This document shows positions 41,901 to 48,170 of a stretch of 64,000 bases of DNA, in pieces. Under the pieces are notes generated by a model that was not told the origin of the DNA, ran no database searches, and saw nothing but the letters and a program-made list of their open reading frames with translations. Source of the DNA: Brachycybe producta. Taxonomy: Eukaryota > Arthropoda > Diplopoda > Playtdesmida > Andrognathidae. A program made the translations under genes and the position numbers. Each line of letters starts with the position of its first letter. Position 1 is the stretch's first letter. Location: assembly GCA_036925085.1 (NCBI GenBank), contig JAUPFP010000023.1, positions 2,245,778-2,309,777 of the forward strand. The letters run 5' to 3'.

Positions 41901-44669
41901 ATGGCGCCATCCGCTGGACCATTATATATTCGTCCATTGTAAGTGATGGAGCTACCATTCTAGTTTTCAAAACACATTGAAGTTTATTTTTCGTTTTACA
42001 CTTCGAAAAGAGCGCATTTAAGTTCGAGAGGCATTTTACACTTGAAACCCATCTTAAATTAGATTTCCACATTTATTTTTTTATCATGAAAATACTTTAA
42101 ACACACATTTCAGGTATCATCATTAGAACTATCGTTTTTTGCTTAACTGAAGAATGTTTCTAATTGAGTGTCCAACTATTTTTAACTCACATCTTGAGAC
42201 AGTTTTGTCAACTGTTTTCTTAAGTATGTCATTTATGTCATTGTGACCTAGTACAACATATTATAGTACTAGAGAGAGTGAGTGAGTGGTGGTGTTGTGT
42301 ATCACAACACAACAACCTAGTAAAAATAACATAACTTTGAAGAGACAGAGAGAGAGAGAGATAGATATGCCGTTAATATAGCACTGGGCGTGCCAGTGCC
42401 ATATTTGTCTTGTCTTATTCTATTTATATAGTCTTTGTGTTTTTATTCGGTGAAATTACCATACTTTTATCTTAATAAAGATGATTATAGGTGTTATTGC
42501 TGCAGCACGAAATCTTGACTCCCGTTTTTGTCTCGTATCTTGAACAAAAGATGGATTATTTTGCTCTTTCTCTGTTCGTGTTTGCATATAATATAATAGA
42601 AATGGCATTGTAAATATGTAAAAGCCCCATTACAGGGGGCCTTTTTGTTAGTTGCATGATGTATGTGTATGCCAATGGGCTTTGGGTTTAGGATTTTTTT
42701 TGTTGTTGTTGGTGGTGGTGGTGGTGTGGTACTTCTTCTTTCTGTCTGTTGGAAACCGATCGATAAATGTTGTATAATAAATTATTAAACACTGAGTGCC
42801 ATTCATTAATACACGTTATTCATTAGTTTCAATGTAACTATGTTACATTATTAATGGGGAAAAAATTCACTTAATATTCAGTTTTTTTAAACCATTTTTG
42901 AGGTTATATGTATATATAATTTAAATTTTCATATTATTAATGGATGTGAAATATAATATGAAATGTGCAAATTCCGAAAATACAAACTGAGATTACATTT
43001 TAATTAAGTGTTTGTGGAGAAAAATTGGGAACAATTTGTGTGGTTCATTTTGCATAAAAATCGATATGTGTTTCAACGAGGATGTGTTGGGTCAACGGGA
43101 GAAATGAGAAGCCAATTGTTTTCACCTGTGTTTATTATGAAAAAAACCATGGTGATATATGTTATTTATATTTAGATGTATGTATGATGCGTGTGTGGTT
43201 TCACACAGTTTGAAATCTGTTGCTTTGTAGATTTCTCGATGAGATTCAAAGCGAAACAAACGTACAAAAATGAATTCAACTTTTTTTAAAAAAGAAAACA
43301 AATACACAGTATATATTATGTTACAGTTAAAATTGAAATTCGACGAATACTAGTTTTGTTTAATGTAAATCATTGCTTTGAGGCTGGGGAGATTCAGTTA
43401 GGTAACGGATTTAAAATAGGTTAGATTAAATTAGATTCTAAATGGGTTTTGTCTTGATTATCATAAGATTTCAGATTTCCTTAAAGTAGTTAGTGTTGTT
43501 GTATTCTTAAAGAATGAAGATTTTGTTTGCATTTGAATAATTTACCCTGCAAACAGCTCACAGAGAGAGAGATCCTATGGCAGAAAGACAATTTAGTCAT
43601 AAAATTGCATAAGAAATGCATTGTGAAAATAACCTATTAAAACATGCCATAAAAATTCCCCTCATTGCAAATGTAAATCTTAGTTGAAAAACAGCATGAA
43701 TATATTAAACTTACATGCTTTGTAAAAATGGCCACCCTTATTTATTCTCTAAATTATAAATTCCTCTATTCACAGAACAACATCTTCTGGAAGTAAATTT
43801 TTTTTGTCAGATGAAGTTGATGAGTTAAGTATAAGCTTTAACTATCTTACAGTTAACTAACTTTTAAGATTACAGCCATTAAGGTCAAGATGCGTCAAGC
43901 TAATTAAACTAGATGGCGTTGTAACCAAATTACAACCAATATTTAAATTAGTCTCAACGCGATTTGTGTTTGGTCTTTTTTTTTTAATAAAACAAATTGT
44001 ATTCCATTAAAATTCCAGCATTTCATTAATTACCTAAGGTCTATAGGTGCAGTGTGTAAATGAGTAGGCCTAATTGATATCTTGAAAATTAAACTTTTTA
44101 TTTTAAAAAAGGTGGTCACTGTTTTTTTATGATTTTAATCTCAAAAGATTTAATCATATTAAACTACCATTAAAAAGTTTATTTTAAAAGATATCATTAT
44201 GTAATTTGTATTTTCATATTCGTTTGCTCTTCTAGTTTCAAATAAATTTTAAAAATCGTTTATTAGTGAATTCAAACTGGACTGTTAACAGTCGTTTTCC
44301 TGCAATCTGACTAACGCCATTACCCTCTTGTTCAAAATAGTTTTCTTTTCTAAATTCCAATTTTGACTCTTAAAAAAGGCCTTGTTTCCACTGGGATGAA
44401 AATTTGAATTTCTTTGAAAATTTCAACTGGTGAAAAATAGAACAAACGTGAAGCCCGTCTAGTCACTATTAATGGCAGGGGGTCACGTTTGTTGTATTTT
44501 CACCAGTTGACATAAATTTTCAAAAAGTTCAAATTTTTGTTCCAGTTGAAACAAGGCCCTTACATAACCAAGTAGTTTTCAATCTCTCTTACCTGTCTAC
44601 TGTAATGATGAAAGAAGATCCAAGGCACAGACAACAGAAGAAACTGAAGACAATCCACTTGAACAACAT
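12622..44669 (-). CDS. Cys-loop ligand-gated anion channel subunit (GlyR/pHCl/GluCl-like)
   Basis: Eight exons join in frame on the minus strand: 44669-44593, 28525-28437, 23878-23811, 22064-21841, 15557-15475, 15231-15097, 13264-12870 and 12852-12622 (1302 bases, 433 residues plus stop). The product is a pentameric plasma-membrane channel subunit: signal peptide (1-~22), extracellular domain with the 13-residue Cys-loop (C160-C174), the second disulfide pair C219-C230 typical of glycine, glutamate and histamine/pH-gated chloride channels but not GABA-A subunits, TM1 about 246-265, TM2 about 273-292, TM3 about 302-324, a short basic M3-M4 loop and TM4 about 412-430. The TM2 0' Arg is R273 and the 9' gate Leu is L282. 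The -2' Pro of the usual PAR filter is Ala (A271), which is odd. The ligand cannot be read from sequence alone. Confidence 0.9.
12870..13264 (-). CDS. Channel exon 7, TM1 to TM3
   Basis: A 395-bp exon. QYSCLRADIGLRRSLGYHMV leads into TM1 (SYLPTTLIVVVSWVSFWL), TM2 (ARVTLGVTTLLTISSE) and TM3 (ALDVWIGVCTTFVFLALIEF), then the basic start of the intracellular loop (SRRRRGIGRRGYKQKKK). The donor is TTCA followed by GTGAGT. A271 is coded by GCT at 13128-13130. Confidence 0.95.
13439..14160. mobile_element. Long palindromic fold-back element, copy 1
   Basis: Arms of ~300 bp (13441-13743 and about 13795-14098) pair around a short centre: ACCCGATGTTAAAGAAGAAA on the left, CTTTAACATCGGG on the right. 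The right flank carries a further end sequence (AACGATGCTAGCGCTCC, AATTTTGCGATGTAG) lost on the left. No transposase. It lies in the intron between channel exons 7 and 6. A second copy is at 40619. Confidence 0.8.
14160..14530. repeat. Family P palindrome, copies 5a and 5b
   Basis: A right-arm piece (CATTTTCAAACTGCCAT, TTCTAGTTTCTAAAATAG) is followed by a new left arm at about 14395 (AATTAAGAGAAACTAGAAAG, TTTTAGAAACTAGAAGG), suggesting two truncated copies side by side. Confidence 0.55.
15097..15231 (-). CDS. Channel exon 6, loops B to C
   Basis: A 135-bp exon starting after ATGCAG and encoding AKTTRDLVLEW through LKLPQFTIENIDIAKCSDTF. It carries the first cysteine of the second disulfide (C219). 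The chosen donor is GTAATG at 15096; a second GT six bases on (GGTAAAC) is possible but would add residues. Confidence 0.85.
15475..15557 (-). CDS. Channel exon 5, Cys-loop
   Basis: An 83-bp exon encoding LKLTFSCMMDLTKFPMDRQV followed by CSIELAS. The two cysteines, 13 residues apart, with the internal F-P-M-D, define the family. The acceptor is CAATAG and the donor GTGAGT. Confidence 0.93.
15912..16100. repeat. Dispersed repeat shared with 37505-37680
   Basis: Both loci share GGATCACACAT, a TTCAGCTA..ATTTCT segment, AAGGATTCTC/AGGGATTCTC followed by TCACATTA, and GAGTTTATAGA in the same order and orientation. The repeat is diverged and has no clear ends. Confidence 0.5.
16288..16526. mobile_element. 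CTCCGCCC-family MITE, copy with 45-bp terminal repeats
   Basis: Ends at 16288-16332 and 16482-16526 are 45-bp inverted repeats with one mismatch, beginning CTCAACAATAACATT and ending CAGCTTCAGA. Inside are inverted GGCTCCGCCCTTTT / AAAGGGCGGAGC blocks and ACCAATTAGAAAT motifs shared with the elements at 24614 and 26591. Confidence 0.8.
18283..20101 (-). mobile_element. 5'-truncated CR1/jockey-type LINE
   Basis: A minus-strand non-LTR retrotransposon lacking ORF1 and the endonuclease. The RT and C-terminal region (18452 to about 20101) is followed by a ~165-bp 3' UTR ending at CTCTGCAAGCAGCC and then a short tandem tail (CAAATTCAAATTC on the minus strand). The 5' truncation is typical of incomplete reverse transcription. 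It sits in channel intron 4 in the same orientation as the gene. Clade is inferred from motifs; CR1, L2 and jockey cannot be separated by eye. Confidence 0.82.
18452..20101 (-). pseudogene. LINE reverse transcriptase, partial ORF2
   Basis: The open frame runs without interruption from a stop about 20103 to TAA at 18452; the first ATG is at 19948 (498 codons), but coding similarity extends upstream of it, so it is the remnant of a longer ORF2. Visible RT blocks in order: SNKTCGPDGMYAIILKN, NYRPVSLTSIVCKVLE, IDLVFIDLCKAFDTVSH, SGVPQGSVLGPLLFLLYIND and the catalytic FADDT, then a C-terminal domain with SFVPRAIRQWNSLAG. The active-site FADD is intact and no frameshift is seen, so the copy is young, but without EN and ORF1 it is not autonomous. 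Confidence 0.85.
20640..21000 (+). mobile_element. Decayed 3' end of an RTE-like LINE with ATG/GAT tail
   Basis: On the plus strand the frame reads RLR-stop-FGHVIRIGEDELPKQVM, matching the RLRWFGHV..M motif at the C-terminus of many LINE ORF2 proteins, with the Trp codon decayed to TGA and further stops after it. The element ends in ATGATG repeats (20948-20990), a terminal microsatellite typical of RTE-type elements. Confidence 0.7.
21841..22064 (-). CDS. Channel exon 4, ligand-binding core
   Basis: A 224-bp exon with the family signatures DYEADLYLRQRWKDERL and IWKPEVFFPNAKDA (the W-x-P-(D/E)-x-F-x-x-N-x-K motif) and ending GEIMYMLR. It forms loops D, A and E of the binding domain. It starts after CCACAG and ends AG followed by GTAAG. 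Confidence 0.92.
22319..22670. repeat. Inverted repeat with ~90-bp arms
   Basis: The left arm (AAATATCAAGCAAATGTTTC, CAATTTTTGTGGCCCAAGAG) pairs with 22590-22670 read in reverse (AAATATCAAGTAAATGTTTC). A second, nested pair is TTAGAGGCTAGAA with CTAGCCTCTAAC. Likely a worn MITE. Confidence 0.65.
22846..23219. mobile_element. MITE with AAGGCCTTTTTAGAGCTCG ends
   Basis: Left terminus AAAGGCCTTTTTAGAGCTCG followed by ATAAAAA; right terminus is its inverse (TTTATCGAGCTCTAGAAAGGCCTT). About 374 bp. Internal CTCTGAAA/TTTCAGAG segments also pair. No transposase. Confidence 0.75.
23811..23878 (-). CDS. Channel exon 3, first beta strand
   Basis: A 68-bp exon encoding DDPTTVYVQMYVRSFGSISP then ATM, a typical beta-1 strand of the Cys-loop family (V-x-V-x-M-Y-V-R-S). 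Acceptor TTTTAG, donor GTAAGC, leaving phase 0. Confidence 0.85.
23978..24271. repeat. Fold-back with TTCCACTTGG ends
   Basis: TTCCACTTGGCCAACAGTCACT on the left is matched in reverse by AGTGACTAGTAACCAAGTGGAA on the right. GTGACTA-type motifs recur inside. Likely a diverged MITE. Confidence 0.65.
24614..24822. mobile_element. CTCCGCCC-family MITE with 9-bp duplication, copy 2
   Basis: A near-perfect palindrome from ACAGGCAGTTAGAAAT to ATTTCTAACTGCCTGT, with inverted CTTCAGTTGGCTCCGCCC / GGGCGGAGCTAACTGAAG blocks and long inner arms around AACTTCTAATTGGC. Flanks GTATAGGTC (left) and GTATAAGGTC (right) look like a 9-bp target duplication with one inserted base. Confidence 0.8.
24867..25084. 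mobile_element. TGACGTCA fold-back MITE, copy 2
   Basis: Ends TATCTGCCTCATTCTAAGAA and its inverse TAGGATGAAGGCAGGTATA. Each arm has AAGAAGCTT/GAGCTTCTT and an exact TGACGTCA (24895-24902, 25046-25053), then AGGATTGTGTCATTTT / TGACACAATCCTAGAT. Same family as 10505-10735. Confidence 0.78.
26591..26800. mobile_element. CTCCGCCC-family MITE with 9-bp duplication, copy 3
   Basis: ACAGGCAATTAGAAATCGGG pairs with CCCGATTTCTAAGAAATTGC then CTGT; inner CTTCAGTTGG and GGGCGGAGCCAACTGAAG blocks match copy 2. It is flanked by TATTGGCGT and TATTGGCGG, a 9-bp duplication with one mismatch. Short open frames on both strands are shadows of the palindrome. Confidence 0.85.
27280..27500. repeat. Repeat with palindromic AGGTCA-N5-TGACCT motifs, copy 1
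   Basis: It contains a perfect 31-bp palindrome at 27326-27356 centred on AGGTCACTCAGTGACCT, a near copy at 27298, and a half copy at 27435. CCCTAATTTAGT occurs near both ends. The middle (TTAGATGGCGTTATGTGAAA, TTAAGCTTATTGCGGG) matches 33130-33170. Confidence 0.7.
28437..28525 (-). CDS. Channel exon 2, N-terminal helix
   Basis: An 89-bp exon between GGCACAG and a GTTAGT donor. It encodes SYKTSSDLDILDQLLQNYDR and a following RANPNGASSL, the short amphipathic N-terminal helix region that precedes the first beta strand in Cys-loop receptors. Phases 2 in and 1 out match both neighbours. Confidence 0.8.
28784..29140 (+). repeat. ~360-bp dispersed repeat, copy 1
   Basis: Starts TCTTAAGAATGCAAGTAG and ends TAGAGAGCCCTCTTAA. 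It shares ordered blocks with 34404-34770, including TTAGATGGCGCCACTA, GTGGCAAACTTTTAATTGCG, TCATCGCTATTTCTACACGT and GGTTGTTTTGGACGCTTTTA. It contains three CACGTG hexamers. It could be a SINE or solo LTR; no tRNA-like head seen. Confidence 0.75.
29262..29370. repeat. Family P, half copy 6
   Basis: The left arm only (AATTAAAAATAAGTTAGAAA, CTAGAGTAGTTTAGTAGC, TTTCAAAATGAACTTTTTGT), cut off by the GATTCGAA-rich fold-back that begins at about 29372. Confidence 0.5.
29372..29790. repeat. Fold-back rich in TTCGAATC / GATTCGAA
   Basis: The left end has repeated CTCGAATCCGAATCC and CTCGAATCTCTCGAATCC; the right end has the inverse (AGGATTCGAAAGATTCG, GATTCGAGTTTTCGAATCTC, GCGGGATTCGAAT). The centre carries no coding sequence. 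A non-autonomous DNA transposon remnant is the simplest reading. Confidence 0.6.
30850..31110. repeat. Degenerate GGGCTT-rich repeat
   Basis: About 260 bp in which GGGCTT, GGCCTT and AAAGGCC recur every 10-25 bases, with GC content well above the flanks. Frames on both strands are broken. It resembles a worn minisatellite rather than a gene. Confidence 0.6.
31661..31681 (+). repeat. 21-base poly(G) run
   Basis: An uninterrupted run of 21 G in channel intron 1. On the minus strand it creates a run of Pro codons in an otherwise meaningless frame. A shorter G run lies at about 48826-48836. Confidence 0.9.
31982..32157. mobile_element. MITE with TAGGCCTTGTTTCCACTGG ends, copy 1
   Basis: A ~175-bp palindrome: left TAGGCCTTGTTTCCACTGG, right ATGGAAACAAGGCCTA, with paired AATTTTTTTGAAAATTTCAA and AACAAACGTGG/CCACGTTT inside. 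The outer TA on each side could be a TA target duplication. A sister copy is at 44378. Confidence 0.8.
33052..33235. repeat. AGGTCA-N5-TGACCT repeat, copy 2
   Basis: Motifs GTAGGTCACTAGGTGACCTAC at 33071-33091 and AGGTCACTGAGTGACCC at 33201. The intervening AAATTAAGCTTGTTGCGGGT matches copy 1. AGGGACAGACTAAT at the left end is the inverse of copy 1's right end. Confidence 0.65.
33350..33510. repeat. Family P, partial copy 7
   Basis: GGTATCTTTCAAAATAAACT leads directly into the right arm (CATCAGCATGAAAATACC, GTGATTGAGCTACCCTTCTA, TTATGAAAGACAGAATAATC). The outer left arm is missing. Confidence 0.6.
34000..34290. repeat. Family P, diverged copy 8
   Basis: Blocks ATATAGTTTTCGAAACTAGA, AATATCTTAAAAAATAAACA, TCAGTTTGAAAATGACC and CTATTCTAGTTCCTAAAAC keep the family order with many substitutions; together with 41640 it may form a separate subfamily. 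Confidence 0.5.
34404..34770 (+). repeat. ~360-bp dispersed repeat, copy 2
   Basis: The direct-orientation partner of 28784-29140, from GTCTAAAAGAATACAAGTAG to ATGGAGCCCTTATTAA. Divergence is moderate with small indels. The three CACGTG hexamers are all kept. Open frames on both strands here are incidental. Confidence 0.75.
36125..36345. repeat. Imperfect tandem duplication of ~115 bp
   Basis: CTTGTGGAATTGGGTTATAC at about 36131 and CTTGTGAAACTGGGTTATAC at about 36250 start two related units, each followed by TTTAAAA runs, GTGGAA and AATGTGGTT. The right side (36600-36690) holds AACTGCAGTTAA in inverted relation to 36173, hinting at a larger fold-back. Confidence 0.45.
38681..39588. mobile_element. 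Nested element with TTAAGAGCCTAGAT ends
   Basis: TTAAGAGCCTAGATCC on the left pairs with TATCTAGGCTCTTAA on the right. It interrupts the TATCACACTAGC fold-back. TTAA at both edges could be a target duplication, but TA is equally possible. Its interior is mostly the tandem array below. Confidence 0.6.
38855..39440. repeat. Three tandem units of ~190 bp
   Basis: Units start near 38861, 39054 and 39249 with TTTTGAAAAGGTCCTTCTAT or a close variant. Each continues with ACTCCATGTTAAGTCCCAT (or CCCCATGTTAAATCCCAT), ACCGTC, ACATTTGAA and TTAGCACGT. Spacing is 193-195 bp. Confidence 0.8.
40555..41515. repeat. Family P copy 9, split by the long palindrome
   Basis: The left arm (40570-40618: AGCAAAATTAAGAGAAACTA, TTACAAACTAGAAGGG) stops where the long palindrome begins. 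Family P sequence resumes at about 41360 (CTTAAGGGTGTTTTCATG, GAAAGATATCAACATGAAAA). Confidence 0.6.
40619..41350. mobile_element. Long palindromic fold-back element, copy 2
   Basis: A fuller copy of the element at 13439: the ends AAATTACTTTGAAAAATCTC and its inverse AGATTTTCAAAGTAATTT are both present. The arms carry ATCGTTTTTCTATTGA, AGAAGAAACGTTAATTTTTT and AAAGTTGTCCAATTTTGATG and their inverses. About 730 bp, no ORF. Confidence 0.8.
41640..42010. repeat. Family P, diverged copy 10
   Basis: ATGTTTTAGAAACTACAACTAGA, TGGGTCATTTTCAAACAG and TATTTTTTAAGATATTGCC follow the family order; a second right-arm end (GAGCTACCATTCTAGTTTTC) appears at 41948 after an unrelated segment. Confidence 0.45.
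43543..43690 (-). mobile_element. LINE 3' UTR fragment, third locus
   Basis: TACCCTGCAAACAGCTC, ATCCTATGGCAGAAAGACAA and AAATGCATTGTGAAAA match the LINE 3' ends at 815 and 18283 with more divergence. No ORF2 sequence attached. Confidence 0.6.
44078..44245. repeat. Family P, partial copy 11
   Basis: GATATCTTGAAAATTAAACT, AAAAAGTTTATTTTAAAAGATATCA and TCTTCTAGTTTCAAATAA are recognisable; outer arms are lost. It lies about 350 bp downstream of channel exon 1. Confidence 0.5.
44378..44571. mobile_element. MITE with GGCCTTGTTTCCACTGG ends, copy 2
   Basis: GGCCTTGTTTCCACTGGGAT and AATTTCTTTGAAAATTTCAA on the left are reversed at the right (TTCCAGTTGAAACAAGGCC). The centre AACAAACGTG..TCACGTTTGTT pairs as in copy 1. 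The TA flank seen in copy 1 is not kept. Confidence 0.78.
44593..44669 (-). CDS. Channel exon 1, signal peptide
   Basis: ATG at 44669 opens a hydrophobic leader (MLFKWIVFSFFCCLCLGSS) and the exon ends AG followed by GTAAG (phase 2). Its 77 bases fit the phase of exon 2 exactly. The next exon is 16 kb away, so this exon would be missed by a simple ORF scan. Confidence 0.8.
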
Positions 44670-46099
44670 TTTCGCGTTTCTTGTTATTATTTTTGTTAGT
44701 AACATTTATTTCAATTTAAATATATGAACTTTTTCTTCTCGAGATAACTTAAAATTCATTTCAATTGTGATTCCTTTTTTTTTACTCTCATGTAAAATTA
44801 ATGTTAAAGAAAAGAAAACGTTTTATTACACATATTTCAAAGTTGTCACAGTTTTGTTTGTTTTTTTAGAAAAAAAACTTCAAAAATTAATAATTAAATT
44901 ATATTTTAGTACTACTTACATTAATGTACATTAATTTCTATTAAAAAAAAGTTGTCCGTTAACATCTAAGAAAGTTTTTTAAAAAAATTGCAAAAGATGT
45001 AAAGATGTTATACAGCTTTTACTTAAAATAAATTGTTGCTGTGCTGAATACACATATATACAGAGAAAAAAAAATCCTCTTTAGCATCGTTCTGGCATCC
45101 GACAGATGGAAACACACAAAAGTAAAAATGGACTAAACTTGGCTTTAGTTACCAATTAAGAAGAGTACATGTATATATGTTTATAACCTTTAAAAATTGT
45201 CCAGGTTTCTTCTAAATTGTTAAAAGGACAATAACAACAGCAATATTGTTCATTTGATGTTTTGTCATTGTTGTTGGGTCTTCTTTTGTTTCTTGTTGAC
45301 CTACTTCTTATATCAATCTAAAAGTTAAATTAAGAAGTATTTTCACTTTATGAACATTATCTGATAGACTTTTGGTTGTAACTTATATGTCCATGCATAG
45401 TTATTTTTTTTTGTGTGTGTTTGTGTTGGTAGTCACTTGTCAATCCGATGAGAATTCGGTTCACGAATGCCGTCAGAATTCAAAAAAAAAAACCTCTATG
45501 GTAATCTTGTTACTTGGAGGAGTAGAATAGGAAGAAGGTCGATATATTTGCCTGTAGTGTAGTAGTAGCTTTAAATTCTCATTTATCTACGTACAACTAC
45601 TACTATATATACATGTAGTGAATATATTTTACTCTCCTCCACATTGTAAAGTTTTCCTTTGCTCCTTTTTCCTTTTAAACTTACTACTCATCGGAGGAGA
45701 GTTTCATGCACACTGGATGAAAAATGCAAGCATCGACCGACTATAGTTTTTTTTCGTCTCCTTCTTCTGTAATAAACTACTCTCTTTCTATGTTAGAGGG
45801 GTTCTCTCAAATAGTAAAAACGACGACGCTTGCGCATTCTATTTTCCGGCTTATACTTCCAAACCACCTATTATATTTGATGTGTGCAACAAGAGGGGGA
45901 CATGAAACATACAAGTACATGATATATTATGCCTTTATACATACATAATTATATTCATTTATACAGAGATGAACAAACTCTCTGTCTCTCATACTCGGTA
46001 TTTTTGGTGAATGAAATCCATTAAATGGCATTAAAAGATTTAACTTCAATTATGGATGTTGCAATTTATTTAAACATTTTTTTTTTTTTTGAAATCACA

Positions 46100-46395
46100 T
46101 TTTGGTCTCAAAAAGTAGTGTTACCGTGAGTTTTACTAAGTGTGCCGCGAAATTTTTGAAGTTATATTTGGATGTTTTAATATAATAGAATGTTTTCCAA
46201 TAAATTTTAACATTACTTGTAAAAGAAAATTAAAGGGCAACGTCCTATAACACTTACCTATGTAATAAACGAATGTTTTCCAAAAGGGATATAGTTTGGC
46301 ACATTAGTGTGCCGTAAGTTTTACTTTGTGTGCCGCGAATTTTCTAGGCAAAAATACGATGCCGTGAGCCAAAAAAAAAGTTTGGGAACCACTGT
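46100..46395 (-). mobile_element. hAT-like non-autonomous remnant
   Basis: Read on the minus strand, the element starts CAGTGGTTCCCAAACTT, a terminus common in hAT elements, followed by GGCTCACGGCAT and two copies of a TTCGCGGCACAC motif (46145, 46332). No clear opposite end was found. Confidence 0.55.
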
Positions 46396-46567
46396 TTTAC
46401 ACATTGCCGCCACATGTAGATGTGTAACTGGCAACTCAAGGTTACTGAGTAAAAAAATTAAATCAGTCTGTATTCTTGAACGTTTAAAAAAAATTGCTCA
46501 TGCGCAGAAATTGTGAAATTACGAAGAAAAAGATGTAAAGCAATGTAAAGGAAAGGGAGAGTGTGTT

Positions 46568-47270
46568 ATACTGTGTTCATACAGGAACCTGAATTGAATA
46601 CTACATTTGTAAATGCGGTATTCAAGTAGTTATTGAAGCCACTACTGTGTTCAGACCACCATTTTTCGAATTTCGATCTAGGTTTTCATGATACATTGTT
46701 AGTTATAGTGCTATTGATGAAAATAAACCACACATCCCTGTTCAATGTCATGGTAAATTCCAGTTTATTTGGGTTTTAGCTTAAGTGCCTTAACTGAATT
46801 TGTTTGCAAAGCATGATGGGTATGTGCACTTATCTTAATCCAGTATTGAATCCACCTCTGGAGGTAAACAAGCTATTCCAGGATAGAATACTGGATTGTT
46901 TGTGTGTTAAGACACCATATGGTATTGAGTAGGGTATTCAACACCATATCATAGAATAAGGAGAACAACAGAAGGGAAACTGAGCAATAAACTTGTGACA
47001 GACTTTTTCTGCGCATGTGCGGCGCCGCCCAGAATGTTACTCGCTATTCTGTGGCGCTGTGGCTGACGCCATTTTGAAATGTATTACTTTCACATACGCA
47101 GTAATACATTCCAAAATGGCGGCTATCAAGTAAAATAAGAGAAGCTTTCATTCCAAGGTCATGAAATTCTGTCACAGCAACTTCAAAGGTGCTGCACGAG
47201 AGTTTCCCTTCTATTCTTCTTTTTATTCTGTGACCATATTAAATTATTAAGTGTTAGTCTGAACACGGTA
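46568..47270. mobile_element. Fold-back with CTGTGTTCA ends
   Basis: ATACTGTGTTCATACAGGAAC on the left and its inverse (GTCTGAACACGGTATGAA) on the right enclose ~700 bp. CAGTATTGAAT / ATTGAGTAGGGTATTCAA segments pair loosely inside. It contains a further fold-back at 46951-47230. Confidence 0.55.
46951..47230. repeat. Nested GC-rich fold-back
   Basis: AACAGAAGGGAAACTGAG pairs with GAGAGTTTCCCTTCTATTC, and an inner hairpin pairs GCCATTTTGAAATGTATTAC with GTAATACATTCCAAAATGGC. CGCATGTGCGGCGCCGC makes it much richer in GC and CpG than its surroundings. Confidence 0.65.
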
Positions 47271-47889
47271 TGAAACAGTCAGACACTTGTAATTTAAACA
47301 TAGTGATGTAGTCTATTTTAATAATCTAACCAGTAATCTTGAGTTGAGTTGGCATACTTTGTGGTAAAAGTATGTAACATTTTATGTGTGTGGTTAGCCA
47401 TTAAAGAACTTTATAGTTTGTAAATCACAAACTTTGGTTTCACCCTGCTATTAGAAATTTTAAAAGAGAATCTTACTGTTTGCAATGATCATTTTAAAAG
47501 TAAACACCCGTTTTATTGGTCTTTATTTTTTCTCTACCAACACCAGTTGCCATTCTTTCCGTGATAACAATTAAAATTAAGCAGACTGCATCATGATGGG
47601 CACAGAATTTTAATGTCAGAATGCACATTATATAAAGATGTAAAAAAAGCAAATATAATCCGTTGCTAATGCGTATGCAATGCAGTCATCCAGACTAAAC
47701 ATAATTAAAAGTGTTTATAATGCATTCTACTGTAATGAACTTATTATTAAGTCAAGTTAGTATGTAATGTATAAACACATTGACTTAATTTATGCTCAAT
47801 ATGATAGCCGTGTTTTTAAGCTGCTTTTAAAGTGTAAATGGCGCCCCCCTCGAACTCTGGTTTTATCTGTATTTCAGGAACAAAATTAT

Positions 47890-48170
47890 AAAAAAAAAAC
47901 AGTTGCAAGTGTTTTAGAAACTAGAAAGATATCTCAGTTTACAGAAGAGCAACTTACTAGAAAGGTATTTCAGTTATTTTCATGGTGATATCTTTTAAAA
48001 TAAGCTTTTTGTGACAATTTGAAAATGATTCAACTTTAAACATAAGATATTTTTTTAAATTTTTATCTCTAAAAAGAAGTTTATTTTGAAATATGTTACC
48101 TACCGTTCTAGTCTCTAACACACTTTAAATTTCTTATAGTGTTGCTTTTCTGAAATGCGGAATAACAAGA
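47890..48170. repeat. Family P palindrome, copy 12
   Basis: AAGTGTTTTAGAAACTAGAAAG, GGTGATATCTTTTAAAATAA and GAAAATGATTCAACTTTAAAC on the left; AGTTTATTTTGAAATATG, ACCGTTCTAGTCTCTAAC and TCTGAAATGCGGAATAAC on the right. Confidence 0.65.

Larger units (their letters stand above)
28526..44592. other. Channel intron 1, 16 kb of repeats
   Basis: No exon of the channel or any other gene is supported here. The largest open frame (37515-38063) overlaps a dispersed repeat and a CT microsatellite and looks accidental. The span contains a direct-repeat pair, long palindromes, nested fold-backs and LINE debris listed separately. Stretches 35000-36000, 36720-37500, 42050-43540 and 43700-44070 show nothing beyond AT-rich sequence and microsatellites. 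Confidence 0.6.
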
